Assembly: GCF_003989825.1 (NCBI RefSeq) | Contig: NZ_RZHE01000015.1 | Location: 372,001 to 436,000, forward strand | Reading direction: 5' to 3' | Origin: Vreelandella populi | GTDB taxonomy: Bacteria; Pseudomonadota; Gammaproteobacteria; Pseudomonadales; Halomonadaceae | Length of the DNA stretch: 64,000 bases | Part shown: positions 1 to 8,679 of the stretch, piece after piece | Layout: each line of letters begins with the position of its first letter | Position numbering within the stretch: the stretch's first letter is position 1 | Notes under the pieces: model-generated | What the model was told of the DNA's origin: nothing | What the model saw: the letters and a program-made list of their open reading frames with translations, nothing else | Database searches by the model: none | Position numbers and translations under genes: made by a program

Positions 1-906
1 ATATTGCGTACCCTCAAAAGGCTCACTATTGTAAATAACGATAATTGGGAAATGGACCAAATAAATCGAATAGGAATATTTTCCAAGGATAACTAGCGTT
101 TTTCCGATCAAGGATTGCTCAATCCTTTTTGGCATACCGCAAGCCAGCACTAAGGCTGTGGCAATAGCAATTGCTAACGCAAATATTCCAGGATGGCCGA
201 TTAGAAAAGACTTGCTTTCTCCATCTACAGGAAAAAAAGGAATCATCAATAAAGCTAACAACCCAATGCTTCCCAAGTAGCGTCTTGGCTTCATGCAGAT
301 ATTACCATTGCTTGCAAAAAAAACCGCAACGCAATAACCGATTAAGAACTCCCAAATTCTAAAAGGTGTAATGAAAAAGCTGGTTTTCGGAGAGACAGTA
401 GTTGCCCAAAAGCAAAGCACTAAAGAAGCGAGTAAAAGTAAGACAAGTAGCCACTTGCTTTTTCGAATAAAAAAATAAAGGAAGGGAATTAAAAGATAAA
501 ATTGAATTTCTACCCCTAATGACCAAAGATGAAGAAGAGGATTAAAGTTTCTATCAGAAAAGTATGAGTTATGTGTCCAAAATCCAATATTAGAAGCAAA
601 GAAACTTCCGTAATATACTTGTTCAAAAACCTGCACCGCTTCGTTTCTTGTTGTTAAAATAACTGAAAAAATTAATGTCAAAATTATGACTACGTAGTAA
701 GCTGGCAGTAGTCTCATAGCTCTACGCTTAAAGAATCCCAGTTTATCTTTGTGATCATACAGCACAGCCATTAAGAACCCGCTGATCACAAAAAAAACAT
801 CAACTCCTAAAAACCCGCTTTTGAAAGAATCAAATCCAAGATGAAATAACACAACTAGTAGGACCGATAGTCCTCTTAGTATTTGAATATCTGCTCTAAA
901 GGTCAT
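1..906 (-). CDS. OafA/YrhL-type acyltransferase 3, C-terminus off the window
   Basis: An integral membrane acyltransferase that would O-acylate (typically O-acetylate) a surface polysaccharide. The reading frame is open for 302 codons from the ATG at 906 to base 1 and runs off the window. The N-terminus has the family pattern: RADIQILRGLSVLLVVLFH at residues 3-21, then GVDVFFVISGF, then the RRAMRLLPAYY segment and LLHLWSLGVEIQFYL. Several hydrophobic helices follow, and a late YSYSIYLVHFPI motif is present near residue 285. GGGAA lies about eight bases before the ATG. It sits beyond the terminator of the EPS gene run and beyond an IS remnant, so it may be a separate unit that decorates the same polymer. 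The acyl donor and substrate cannot be read from the sequence. Confidence 0.88.
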   Translation of the reverse strand, partial: MTFRADIQILRGLSVLLVVLFHLGFDSFKSGFLGVDVFFVISGFLMAVLYDHKDKLGFFKRRAMRLLPAYYVVIILTLIFSVILTTRNEAVQVFEQVYYGSFFASNIGFWTHNSYFSDRNFNPLLHLWSLGVEIQFYLLIPFLYFFIRKSKWLLVLLLLASLVLCFWATTVSPKTSFFITPFRIWEFLIGYCVAVFFASNGNICMKPRRYLGSIGLLALLMIPFFPVDGESKSFLIGHPGIFALAIAIATALVLACGMPKRIEQSLIGKTLVILGKYSYSIYLVHFPIIVIYNSEPFEGTQY

Positions 907-1194
907 TATTAAGTTCCCATAATTTTTTTAATATTTAATATTTAATATGTGGCTTAAAGTCAGATCGTTCATAACTGCTAACTGTAGTTAGCGATATAAT
1001 GATAGGTATAGATTCGTTAGTCAACTAACATCTACAGATAATTAAGGTTTAATTTTGTCGGTGCAACCCTCTAACTCCATAAACAACTCTTAATTAATAA
1101 ATCTATACGCTGAAAGATTAAAAATATAGATTATTAATTATACTTTTTTAAATGAAGTTACGCGTAATTATTTAATAAATTCTAAATTCGTGAG
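907..1194. other. AT-rich spacer upstream of the acyltransferase
   Basis: No gene is visible. The stretch is very AT-rich and holds three tandem copies of the heptamer TTTAATA at 927-947 and two short palindromes sharing GTTAG/CTAAC arms (977-992 and 1016-1029). The acyltransferase promoter probably lies here, but I cannot place it. Confidence 0.5.
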
Positions 1195-1813
1195 ACTTAG
1201 CTTTGTACGAAAAGTCGGTTCGCAAGCAACGGTCTATGCATGCCACGCATACCATCTCCCTAAAGCTACTGGCAAATTTTTCGTAGCGCGTAGCGATGCG
1301 ACGTAATTCTTTGAGTCGACCAAAGCAGCGCTCTACCGCATTTCGTTACCGATATTTGTGCTTATCAAACCGTCTTGGTAATTCAGGTCGGGTCCTACGA
1401 CGCATGTTACGTCGAGCAATCACGGGCTTCATACCGTGTCTGTCGCAATAATGACGCAGCTCATTGCTGTCATAGCTTTTGTCAGCCACCACATAACGAC
1501 TACGTGTGTGAGGTCGCCCGATGCTACCGCGCAGATAAACCCTCTCTAGTGTAGAAATGAAGTACCGAGAGTCGTCTGTCTGTTGGCTAGGCGACAGAAT
1601 AAAGGACAGCGGCCACCCATGACGATCACAAACCGGACGGGCTTTGATGGTTAAACCACTGCGACTACGGCCAAATCCAGGGTCTAACGGTTCTTTCGAC
1701 CTCCTTTTTACTGACTCCAGCAGCAGCACGGGGTCGCGCACTGAAGTAGAGCCAATCATCCGCGTATTCAAGTAACATCTGACTATCACTTTTCCCCTAG
1801 GCAACAACTGCAT
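1195..1813 (-). pseudogene. Decayed IS5-family (IS427-like) transposase remnant
   Basis: A DDE transposase fragment on the minus strand. Recognisable blocks in order are MIGSTSVR, KRRSKEPLDPGFGRSRSGLT, CDRHGWPL, VVADKSYDS and, after a stop, RNAVERCFGRLKELRRIATRYEK. An in-frame TAA at 1346-1348 interrupts the frame just before the block carrying the catalytic Glu (AVERCF); beyond it the same frame stays open to about 1172. In relatives the first block reads IDSTSVR, so the first catalytic Asp appears replaced by Gly here. The N-terminal helix-turn-helix part is absent, the frame beginning about 14 codons before the first catalytic block. A possible element end is GAGACTTAGCTTTGTACG near 1192-1209; no matching right end was found. 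It cannot encode an active enzyme. Confidence 0.85.
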
Positions 1814-1828
1814 AGCTGGGCTAAATAA

Positions 1829-1856
1829 AAAAGCAGGCGTAAATACGCCTGCTTTT
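1829..1856. terminator. Bidirectional intrinsic terminator after the HprK-like gene
   Basis: A perfect stem, AAAAGCAGGCGT with ACGCCTGCTTTT, closes a four-base loop (1841-1844), with A and T runs on the two sides so it can work on either strand. It lies 33 bases past the stop of the minus-strand kinase-like gene and marks the join with the IS remnant. Confidence 0.85.
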
Positions 1857-1889
1857 TCAATTTGAAAGAGCTATTCATTCTAGCCTTTC

Positions 1890-2921
1890 CTAGCTTAATT
1901 CTGATGCAACCGCCTGGGCTTGAATTTCATCAAGTAAGGGCTTTAGGTTTTGATTCATATCCTCTAACGACCAAGGGCGCCGAAAGCGATAAACATTTAT
2001 CTGCTGCGCCAAACGAATGCATTCATGCATAAGCTGCTCATTGGTATTGAATTCGTTGCCCAATTCAGGTCGATAAATAGCGCCCATAACGGTCTTAAAA
2101 GCTTCAACTCCTGATAACTTCACCAGGCTTGCCGCTTCCCCATCATCAGCACGCTCTAATTGCACTAATGCACTTAGTCGGTGGGCATCGTAGCGGACAT
2201 CCTTGTTTACCATTAAGTGAAACTTCTCGTTACGCATCAGGTCACGTACGAGCCCTTCTGTCTCTATACCCAAAGCAGTTAACGCATCACGCCAAAGTTT
2301 GACGCGGGCTGGGCCAGGATGGAGTAGCGGCTCGGCTTCATCAGGTTTGATAACGGCCACGTCATCGGTAATTAACGGCCACTGCTGAGCATAGTGTAAC
2401 CATGCGCTCATCGTGGATTTGCCTGCACCTGAATGACCGGTAAAGGCCCAAGCGCCTGCAGGGGTCTTTAGCGCACTTACATGAAGCGGTAGCCAATGGC
2501 GTTGATGTAACAATGCTCCCAATGCACTACCTAATAGAAACAGACGTACATCACCAGGGTCAGCTGCTGGGTCAGCTCCCTGAGGCATACGGCGGTCTAA
2601 CATAATACGCTGGCCCTTCTCAACCCGATAGCGGGCAATACCCTCAATATGAATCTGGCAGCATTCATCGCCAATCTCTAACCAGTGGCTAAGATTAGTA
2701 CCATCTTCTAGCCGATCAACGGCACCTGGGGTCGTTACCCATACATCTGGATGTTCGCATGGGGCAATTTCAGGAAGTTCAGGCAGCTCAAGCGTAGAAC
2801 AAATTTTGAGCCCATAAGTAAGGTAGTAATAACGATTGTTAGTAGCGGGCAGGTTACCGCGTTTTTCCATTTGCTCCGGCAGACTGTCGTCCACGGCACA
2901 GGTAGCATGTCTCTCAGCCAT
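1890..2921 (-). CDS. HprK-like P-loop serine kinase-fold protein
   Basis: 343 aa. It resembles the C-terminal kinase domain of HPr kinase/phosphorylase but lacks the normal HprK N-terminal domain. A clear Walker A, FTGHSGAGKST, sits at residues 160-170, followed by LITDDVAVI, which matches the acidic segment after the P-loop in HprK. The N-terminal 120 residues (YYYLTYGLKICSTLELPEL, then a beta-rich part) match the lead-in of HprK-like proteins found beside polysaccharide genes in Proteobacteria. AAGGGAA precedes the ATG at 2921. It is separated from tviB by 350 bases and a terminator, so it is likely its own unit. The substrate is unknown; calling it a true HPr kinase would be unsafe because no HPr or PTS gene is in the window. 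Confidence 0.75.
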   Translation of the reverse strand: MAERHATCAVDDSLPEQMEKRGNLPATNNRYYYLTYGLKICSTLELPELPEIAPCEHPDVWVTTPGAVDRLEDGTNLSHWLEIGDECCQIHIEGIARYRVEKGQRIMLDRRMPQGADPAADPGDVRLFLLGSALGALLHQRHWLPLHVSALKTPAGAWAFTGHSGAGKSTMSAWLHYAQQWPLITDDVAVIKPDEAEPLLHPGPARVKLWRDALTALGIETEGLVRDLMRNEKFHLMVNKDVRYDAHRLSALVQLERADDGEAASLVKLSGVEAFKTVMGAIYRPELGNEFNTNEQLMHECIRLAQQINVYRFRRPWSLEDMNQNLKPLLDEIQAQAVASELS

Positions 2922-3271
2922 TATGATTCCCTTTATGTCCTAACAAGCGCATTGTTATTGCCCCATTAAATCAACCGAATGTTAATTAGTGTTTATAAAA
3001 GCACGCTAAAAGATACTTATGTCGTTAAATAACGCTTTCAAGGGATTGCTCTAGTTCGACGAAATGCACAATAAAAACTTGCAGCTCCAGAACGCTGCAA
3101 GTCTTAATAAGCTTTACTACGAAACCTTTTGGCATAACTCCGCGTGCCTAACGCAGGCCACCCCGAGAAGCGCCGTTGCAGCCCAGCAGTGGTATGGCGA
3201 TAGATAAAAAAACTAGAGCTACCACTCACGCAAACAGCCATCTTATAAAAGATCGGCAAGGGAAGGTTGGC
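2922..3271. other. Intergenic region between tviB and the HprK-like gene
   Basis: 350 bases without a credible gene. It contains the strong minus-strand terminator at 3072-3102 that ends the EPS gene run, and the ribosome binding site of the HprK-like gene. A promoter for that gene should lie between 2935 and 3070, but I could not assign one. Confidence 0.5.
3072..3102 (-). terminator. Intrinsic terminator closing the EPS gene run
   Basis: On the minus strand a perfect nine-base stem, ACTTGCAGC with GCTGCAAGT, encloses an eight-base loop and is followed by TTTTTATT. It lies about 170 bases beyond the tviB stop and is the first convincing terminator I found after wza. Confidence 0.88.
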
Positions 3272-4549
3272 TTACAGCCTTAGGTCAGTCTGGGCTTTGG
3301 GCAGCAAGTATTTCAGGTCGTAAAGCACGTGCAGAGGCTTACCCCAACCGCGAATAGCGTCTACCGACAGCTCTTTAAACTCATTATGCGCAACCGCCAG
3401 TATAATGGCGTCGTAAGCAGAAGACTCTGGCAAATCTATGGGTGAAATACCATAGGCCTGTTCAGCTTCGTGCTTATTCACATGTGGATCATAAACATCG
3501 GTTTGAATATTATACTCAGCCAATTCGGCAAGAATATCCACTACTCGCGTATTACGAAGATCGGGACAATTTTCTTTAAACGTTAACCCCATTACCAGGA
3601 CTCGCGCATTCTCTACATGAATGCGTGTTTTAATCATTTGCTTGATGAGCTGACTGGCAACATATGCCCCCATACCATCATTGATACGGCGCCCTGAGAG
3701 AATCACTTCTGGATGATATCCAACTTGCTGGGCCTTATGTGTCAAGTAATAAGGGTCAACCCCAATGCAGTGCCCACCTACCAGACCAGGTCGGAATGGC
3801 AAAAAGTTCCATTTAGTACCGGCGGCTGCCAAAACCTCTTCAGTATCGATATTCAAACGATTGAAGATAACGGCTAATTCATTGATCAGAGCAATATTTA
3901 CATCACGCTGAGTATTTTCAATCACCTTGGCAGCTTCAGCAACGCGAATGCTACTGGCCAGGTGGGTACCCGCAGTAATAACACGACGATAGAGTGCATC
4001 CACAAATTCAGCAGCTTCTTTGGTAGAGCCTGAGGTGACTTTCTTGATCGTGGTTACTCGGTGCTCTTTATCACCTGGGTTGATACGCTCAGGGCTGTAA
4101 CCCGCAAAGAAGTCTTGGTTGTAAACCAACCCTGAAATACGTTCAATAACAGGGATACAATCTTCTTCCGTAGCCCCTGGGTAGACAGTAGATTCATATA
4201 TGACGACATCGCCCTTACTCACCACTTGGCCTAGCGTTTCACTAGCCTTGATCAGCGGCGTCAAATCAGGACACCGGCTTTCATCAATGGGTGTTGGCAC
4301 AGTAACAATATAAACAGTGCAATCACGAAGCGCTTCTAAGTCACTGGCAAAACTAAGCTGCGTAGATTCAGCCAGTAATGCTGGCTCCACTTCCAAGGTG
4401 CGATCAATACCGTCGTTCAGTTCCGCAATACGTTTAGCGTTGATATCAAAACCGATCGTCGGCATCACTTTGCCGAACTCAACGGCCAGCGGTAGCCCGA
4501 CATACCCCAATCCAATAATACCTAGGCGCACTTGATTTAGCTCTTGCAT
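3272..4549 (-). CDS. tviB: UDP-N-acetylglucosamine C6 dehydrogenase, TviB/VipA type
   Basis: 425 aa, full length for the family. It oxidises C6 of a UDP-N-acetylhexosamine twice using NAD to give a UDP-N-acetylhexosaminuronic acid, in the cytosol. The Rossmann motif GLGYVG is at residues 13-18, the catalytic cysteine is C261 in [12 protein letters not shown], and the family signatures TVPTPID and [10 protein letters not shown] are present. Overall sequence is strikingly like Salmonella Typhi TviB. GGTAGGG precedes the ATG. The neighbour galE could act as the 4-epimerase, so the pair may make UDP-GalNAcA, as TviB and TviC do for Vi antigen. It is the last gene before the terminator at 3072. 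Confidence 0.93.
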   Translation of the reverse strand: MQELNQVRLGIIGLGYVGLPLAVEFGKVMPTIGFDINAKRIAELNDGIDRTLEVEPALLAESTQLSFASDLEALRDCTVYIVTVPTPIDESRCPDLTPLIKASETLGQVVSKGDVVIYESTVYPGATEEDCIPVIERISGLVYNQDFFAGYSPERINPGDKEHRVTTIKKVTSGSTKEAAEFVDALYRRVITAGTHLASSIRVAEAAKVIENTQRDVNIALINELAVIFNRLNIDTEEVLAAAGTKWNFLPFRPGLVGGHCIGVDPYYLTHKAQQVGYHPEVILSGRRINDGMGAYVASQLIKQMIKTRIHVENARVLVMGLTFKENCPDLRNTRVVDILAELAEYNIQTDVYDPHVNKHEAEQAYGISPIDLPESSAYDAIILAVAHNEFKELSVDAIRGWGKPLHVLYDLKYLLPKAQTDLRL

Positions 4550-4594
4550 TGTTTCCCTACCTCACCCTTAGTTTAAATCGTAAAAGTTTTAGTA

Positions 4595-5626
4595 TTACCC
4601 GCCGCTGTACCCATTGGGGTTGGCCTCTTGCCACCGCCATGTGTCACGAATCATATCGTTCAGATTTCGTTGTGCCTGCCAGCCTAATGCTTCATATGCC
4701 AAGGTCGGATCTGCCCAAAAAGCAGCCAAATCACCCTCTCTTCTAGGCACCACATCGTAAGGTATCGTTTTGCCTGAGACCGTCTGGAAAGTATCCACCA
4801 TTTCTAATACCGAAACGGCTTGCCCAGTGCCTAAGTTGTAAGCTCGGCAACCGCTGTATTCCAACCTCTCTAGTGCCTTAACATGCCCTTCCGCCAGATC
4901 CATGACATGTAGATAGTCTCGTTTGCAAGTACCATCCTTAGTGGGGTAATCACTACCAAATATGGAAAGCCTCTCTCGTCGGCCAACCGCCACTTGAGCA
5001 ATAAAAGGCAAAAGATTGTTGGGAATTCCACGTGGGTCTTCTCCAATCAAACCGCTTTCGTGAGCACCAATAGGGTTAAAATAGCGTAACAATGCCACCG
5101 CCCAGCGCTCATCAGCCAAGCAGACATCATCAAGTACACGTTCCACCATGGCTTTTGACATGCCATATGGGCTGCTTGGCCAACCACGAGGAAGCTGCTC
5201 GTGGTATGGCACCGGTGCATCAGGGCCATAAATAGTGGCTGAAGAACTGAACACCAAACGAAAAACAGCGGCCGATTGCATGGCTTGGCAAAGCGTCACT
5301 GTGCCTGCCAAGTTACTTTCATAATAGGAAAGTGGCAATTTCACACTTTCACCCACCGCCTTCAATCCAGCAAAGTGCAGCACAGCAGAAATATCATGGG
5401 TGGCAAAAATATTATCTAACAAGGCTCGATCACGGATATCGCCTTCTATAAACGTTAGGGATTTTCCAGTAATACGCTCAACTCGGCGAAGGGACTCAAA
5501 GGAAGCATTGACCAAGCTGTCTATTACCACTACATCATAGTCAGCTTCGAGAAGTGCTAAAACCGTATGAGAGCCAATATAACCAGCGCCACCCGTAACT
5601 AGTATTTGGGAATCTCTTTCATTCAT
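4595..5626 (-). CDS. galE: UDP-glucose/UDP-N-acetylglucosamine 4-epimerase (GalE family)
   Basis: 343 aa extended short-chain dehydrogenase that interconverts UDP-glucose and UDP-galactose, possibly also their N-acetyl forms. The NAD site TGGAGYIGSH is at residues 11-20; the catalytic set is the Ser run at 128-130 with Y154 and K158 in SPYGMSK. The C-terminal half has the GalE blocks YFNPIGAHESG and RDYLHVMDLAEGH. AAGGATAG precedes the ATG. It sits between a glycosyltransferase and tviB, so a role in supplying galacto-configured donors for the polymer is natural; whether it takes acetylated substrate cannot be read from the sequence. Confidence 0.93.
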   Translation of the reverse strand: MNERDSQILVTGGAGYIGSHTVLALLEADYDVVVIDSLVNASFESLRRVERITGKSLTFIEGDIRDRALLDNIFATHDISAVLHFAGLKAVGESVKLPLSYYESNLAGTVTLCQAMQSAAVFRLVFSSSATIYGPDAPVPYHEQLPRGWPSSPYGMSKAMVERVLDDVCLADERWAVALLRYFNPIGAHESGLIGEDPRGIPNNLLPFIAQVAVGRRERLSIFGSDYPTKDGTCKRDYLHVMDLAEGHVKALERLEYSGCRAYNLGTGQAVSVLEMVDTFQTVSGKTIPYDVVPRREGDLAAFWADPTLAYEALGWQAQRNLNDMIRDTWRWQEANPNGYSGG

Positions 5627-5671
5627 AAAACTATCCTTTAACCCAATATTGAACTGGCATGCTGGAGCCTG

Positions 5672-6826
5672 TTATGAAATTGGTCGTACTAGAAATTGGT
5701 TCATTGCTTCCAACATGTTTGAATTCACTTTTTTAACCTCATAGACTTCTTTAATACGATTTCGAGAAGCTAAACCCATTGTCTGTAAGTGATCTTTTTC
5801 GTTAATCATTTTGATCATGGCGTTTTTAAGCGTTTCAACATTTTTTGCGCTGGCTAAGTAACCATTCACGCCGTCAACAACCGGTCCTCTACAGCCAGGC
5901 ACATCTGTTGTTAAAATAGGACGGCCAATACTCATGGCTTCGAGAATAGCTCTTGAAGTTCCCTCTCTGTATGAGGGGAGTACGAATACAGTAGCGCTGC
6001 CTATACACTTGTTTACATCAGAAACTTGGCCAAGGTAAGTAATACCACATTGGTTTTCCCACCGCGTAACGGTCTCTCGGTTGATGGCAGTTGTTAGGTT
6101 TTCATCAATAGAGCCAGCCAGGTAGAAAATGGTATCGGGGTAAGCAGCTTTAACTTCTTTTGCTGCCTCAGCATACTCTATAACACCTTTCTCTTTTATT
6201 AACCGAGCCATGCATAGGAATGAAAACCCTTCTTCAGGAACCGGCTGATAAGGATATTCTTCTATATCTACCCCGGACCCTCCCACTACGATTTTTTTCT
6301 TTCCTAATATATCAGCCAGCTTAAATAGCCATCCTTTAGACAGTTCTTTTTTATCGTCTTCATTTTGAAAAATAAATAGATCACCGAGTAATGCCGCACT
6401 ACCATATAGAAATCTTGAAGCTACACGGACTAATCTGGGCTTTAAGCCGTCTGCACAATAGGCGTAACCTAACCCCGTGACCAAACAAAATACATATTTG
6501 ACGCCTGAAAGCCGTGCCGCAACCGCACCTAACGCTATAGGTTTAATGGAATAACAGAAAACTGCTTTCGGGGCTAACTGCTTAACTTTTCTTATTAAAC
6601 CAGCAAGTTGTGAGAGAAAACCTAAGGGGTTGAGTGAGTGCCTGTCCAAGTCATATTTTTCAATGGTTATATTAAGCGACTCGACCTCTTCTATGTAATC
6701 ATAGCCAGGAACTAATGCTGCTACGCTTAGCCCTTGCGCTTGCATACTTTCAATAAGGCGACCTCGGTTATGCAGCAGGGACCTAGCGTTAGCAGCGATG
6801 AATAGCACATCAATGTTTTCTTTCAC
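5672..6826 (-). CDS. Family 4 glycosyltransferase
   Basis: 384 aa GT-B retaining glycosyltransferase, probably cytosolic and membrane-associated, adding one sugar to the lipid-linked repeat unit. The N-terminal domain carries the early block FIAANARSLLHNRGRLI and FCLVTGLGYAY, as in PglA/CapM-like enzymes that act soon after the initiating transferase. The C-terminal domain has FLCMARLIKEKGVIEYAEA and the nucleotide-binding PSYREGTSRAILEAM with the E-x7-E arrangement near residues 285-300. Translation starts at GTG with a good AAGGGGA site. The sugar and linkage are unknown. Confidence 0.85.
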   Translation of the reverse strand: MKENIDVLFIAANARSLLHNRGRLIESMQAQGLSVAALVPGYDYIEEVESLNITIEKYDLDRHSLNPLGFLSQLAGLIRKVKQLAPKAVFCYSIKPIALGAVAARLSGVKYVFCLVTGLGYAYCADGLKPRLVRVASRFLYGSAALLGDLFIFQNEDDKKELSKGWLFKLADILGKKKIVVGGSGVDIEEYPYQPVPEEGFSFLCMARLIKEKGVIEYAEAAKEVKAAYPDTIFYLAGSIDENLTTAINRETVTRWENQCGITYLGQVSDVNKCIGSATVFVLPSYREGTSRAILEAMSIGRPILTTDVPGCRGPVVDGVNGYLASAKNVETLKNAMIKMINEKDHLQTMGLASRNRIKEVYEVKKVNSNMLEAMNQFLVRPIS

Positions 6827-6844
6827 ACTTATCCCCTTAAAATA

Positions 6845-7816
6845 TTAATAACCTTTACTTATACTAACTTCACTAACAAGATTACCTGTTTTTCGCCACT
6901 CTTTAAGATTATCTATAAAACATTCAATTCCAAGCGCCATTCCATTAGAAAAGTAGCCTGATATGTGTGGTGTAATAACTAAGTTTTTGCATTGCCATAG
7001 TACAGAAGTATCAGGGAGGGGCTCTTGACGAAATACATCTAATGCAGCGCCACGAATGCGGCCAGCATTTAAAAAATCAGCCAGGCATTGCTCATCGATC
7101 AGTTCACCCCGAGAGACATTGATAAGAACTGTTTCTCGCTTAAAGTTAGAAAGCATCTCTTTATTGAATATACTTTCAGTTTCAGTAGTTCTGGGAGCTG
7201 CAATAACAATATAATCAGCACTTTTCACGCACTGTTTCAACATGTCAGGTTTGTATACTTTTTCGAAATTTTCAACACTTCTGCCACTGCTAGAAACGCC
7301 GATAACACGCATCCCTAAAAAATTAGCTACCTTCCCTACTTCTTTGCCAATATTACCAACACCATAAACCAGCATTTCTTTACCTGACAGACATGACAAA
7401 GGAGTTCTGTTCCACTCAGTGTTGTTTTTCTGCTCTATCCATCTATCCATATTTTTTTCAAAATAAAGCATTGTACCTAGAACATATTCACGCATAGCAA
7501 CGCTATGAATCCCTTTTACGTTGCTAAATTTTATATTATGTTCAAGGAATGACTGACCAGCATTTTTGAGAGCCTTATCAACACCTGCACTCATCGCATG
7601 AAACCACTTTAGAGAATGAGGTGGATTGGATATCAGCTCTGAATTCACATTGTTAATATGGCCAATCAAAATGTCAGGAGTGTAAGCATAAATATCAATA
7701 GCGTTATTAAAGCACTCTACCTGATAGTCCAACCCTGCATTTCTTAACGCTTTAATAACTCTTTCCTTGATATCGGCGTTTCTTCTCTCATCAATATTGA
7801 TTGCTATTTTTTTCAC
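6845..7816 (-). CDS. D-2-hydroxyacid dehydrogenase (NAD-binding)
   Basis: 323 aa, typical length. It should reduce a 2-keto acid to the D-hydroxy acid, or the reverse. Visible motifs are the Rossmann VYGVGNIGKEVG, the catalytic Arg in NVSRGELID, the Glu in RQEPLP and the His in ITPHISGY. The start is GTG (7816) with only a weak AGAG upstream. The gene lies within the EPS run between a glycosyltransferase and an HpaI-type aldolase, an unusual place for central metabolism. I infer that the pair supplies or processes an acidic substituent or precursor of the polymer; no substrate can be named. Confidence 0.85.
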   Translation of the reverse strand: MKKIAINIDERRNADIKERVIKALRNAGLDYQVECFNNAIDIYAYTPDILIGHINNVNSELISNPPHSLKWFHAMSAGVDKALKNAGQSFLEHNIKFSNVKGIHSVAMREYVLGTMLYFEKNMDRWIEQKNNTEWNRTPLSCLSGKEMLVYGVGNIGKEVGKVANFLGMRVIGVSSSGRSVENFEKVYKPDMLKQCVKSADYIVIAAPRTTETESIFNKEMLSNFKRETVLINVSRGELIDEQCLADFLNAGRIRGAALDVFRQEPLPDTSVLWQCKNLVITPHISGYFSNGMALGIECFIDNLKEWRKTGNLVSEVSISKGY

Positions 7817-7845
7817 TTTAACTCTACCGTATTAAAAGAGAGGTC

Positions 7846-8679
7846 TCATACATTAAGCGATCGGCCTATTTGCAATGCAGTAGTGGCGATTTTTTGTTGG
7901 TTGTCCATAAGCTCCGAAGGATTGGCAAGCTGCCAACGTGTTTGGGCTTCACGTAATTTGGCAATTTCGGCTGGAAAGTCTAATTGGCTCATCAGAGCTT
8001 TCGAAGAAGCGGCACCTTGGTGGAAAGCTCGCGAAAGAATAACCCATTGAGAACCAAGGCGTATATGCTCACCCATTAGGATTTCTGCGGGGAGCTCACC
8101 TTGCCCAATACGCGCCATACCTCCAAATCCCCACGTTACTCCGTGCCTGTTGAATAACTCTGCAGCTAAGTCGAGTAAGCGAATAGCGAGTGGTTCAAAT
8201 AGGAAACTAAGCCCCATTCCCAGAGAGAGATCGTTCAGGCCGATATGCACTTCATCGTACCCAGGTTTCAATAATGGCAACCAATCAGGTATACGCACCA
8301 AGGCTTGGGGTGTTTCAGCTAGAAAAGTAACAGGTACTCGACCATCCACCAGGGCGAGAAACTCCTCTACATCAGCCCGCTTGGTGAACATCGGCAGCAT
8401 AAGCCGCTGAGCGCCGCTATCAATAGCTCCAGCCACTTCTTCACCGCTACGAGAATGGAGAGGATTGATACGTACCATAAGCTCAGCATACTGTATCGCT
8501 TCAGCGACAGCGGCTACCTCTTCCAAGCTATGAGCGGCTTTGTGAGTATCCAAGTGTCCTTGACGCTCCGCTTTACCGTTCACCTCTTGATCCATGAAAA
8601 TACGTGATACGCCATGCTGCTCTATAAATGAAGCTACCTCGGGGCTGGACGTGATCATCATAAGATTCAGCTGGTTCAT
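7846..8679 (-). CDS. HpcH/HpaI aldolase / citrate lyase family protein
   Basis: 277 aa TIM-barrel class II (metal-dependent) aldolase fold, which normally condenses or cleaves pyruvate-type 2-keto acids with aldehydes. The family metal ligands appear as the Glu in FLAETPQAL and the Asp in HIGLNDLSLGMG, and the early Arg in ELMVRINPLHS fits the pyruvate-binding Arg. Its start overlaps the stop of the sugar transferase gene in an ATGA, showing translational coupling inside the EPS run. With the neighbouring D-2-hydroxyacid dehydrogenase it could form a two-step route to a hydroxy-acid group. That is inference from position. Confidence 0.83.
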   Translation of the reverse strand: MNQLNLMMITSSPEVASFIEQHGVSRIFMDQEVNGKAERQGHLDTHKAAHSLEEVAAVAEAIQYAELMVRINPLHSRSGEEVAGAIDSGAQRLMLPMFTKRADVEEFLALVDGRVPVTFLAETPQALVRIPDWLPLLKPGYDEVHIGLNDLSLGMGLSFLFEPLAIRLLDLAAELFNRHGVTWGFGGMARIGQGELPAEILMGEHIRLGSQWVILSRAFHQGAASSKALMSQLDFPAEIAKLREAQTRWQLANPSELMDNQQKIATTALQIGRSLNV

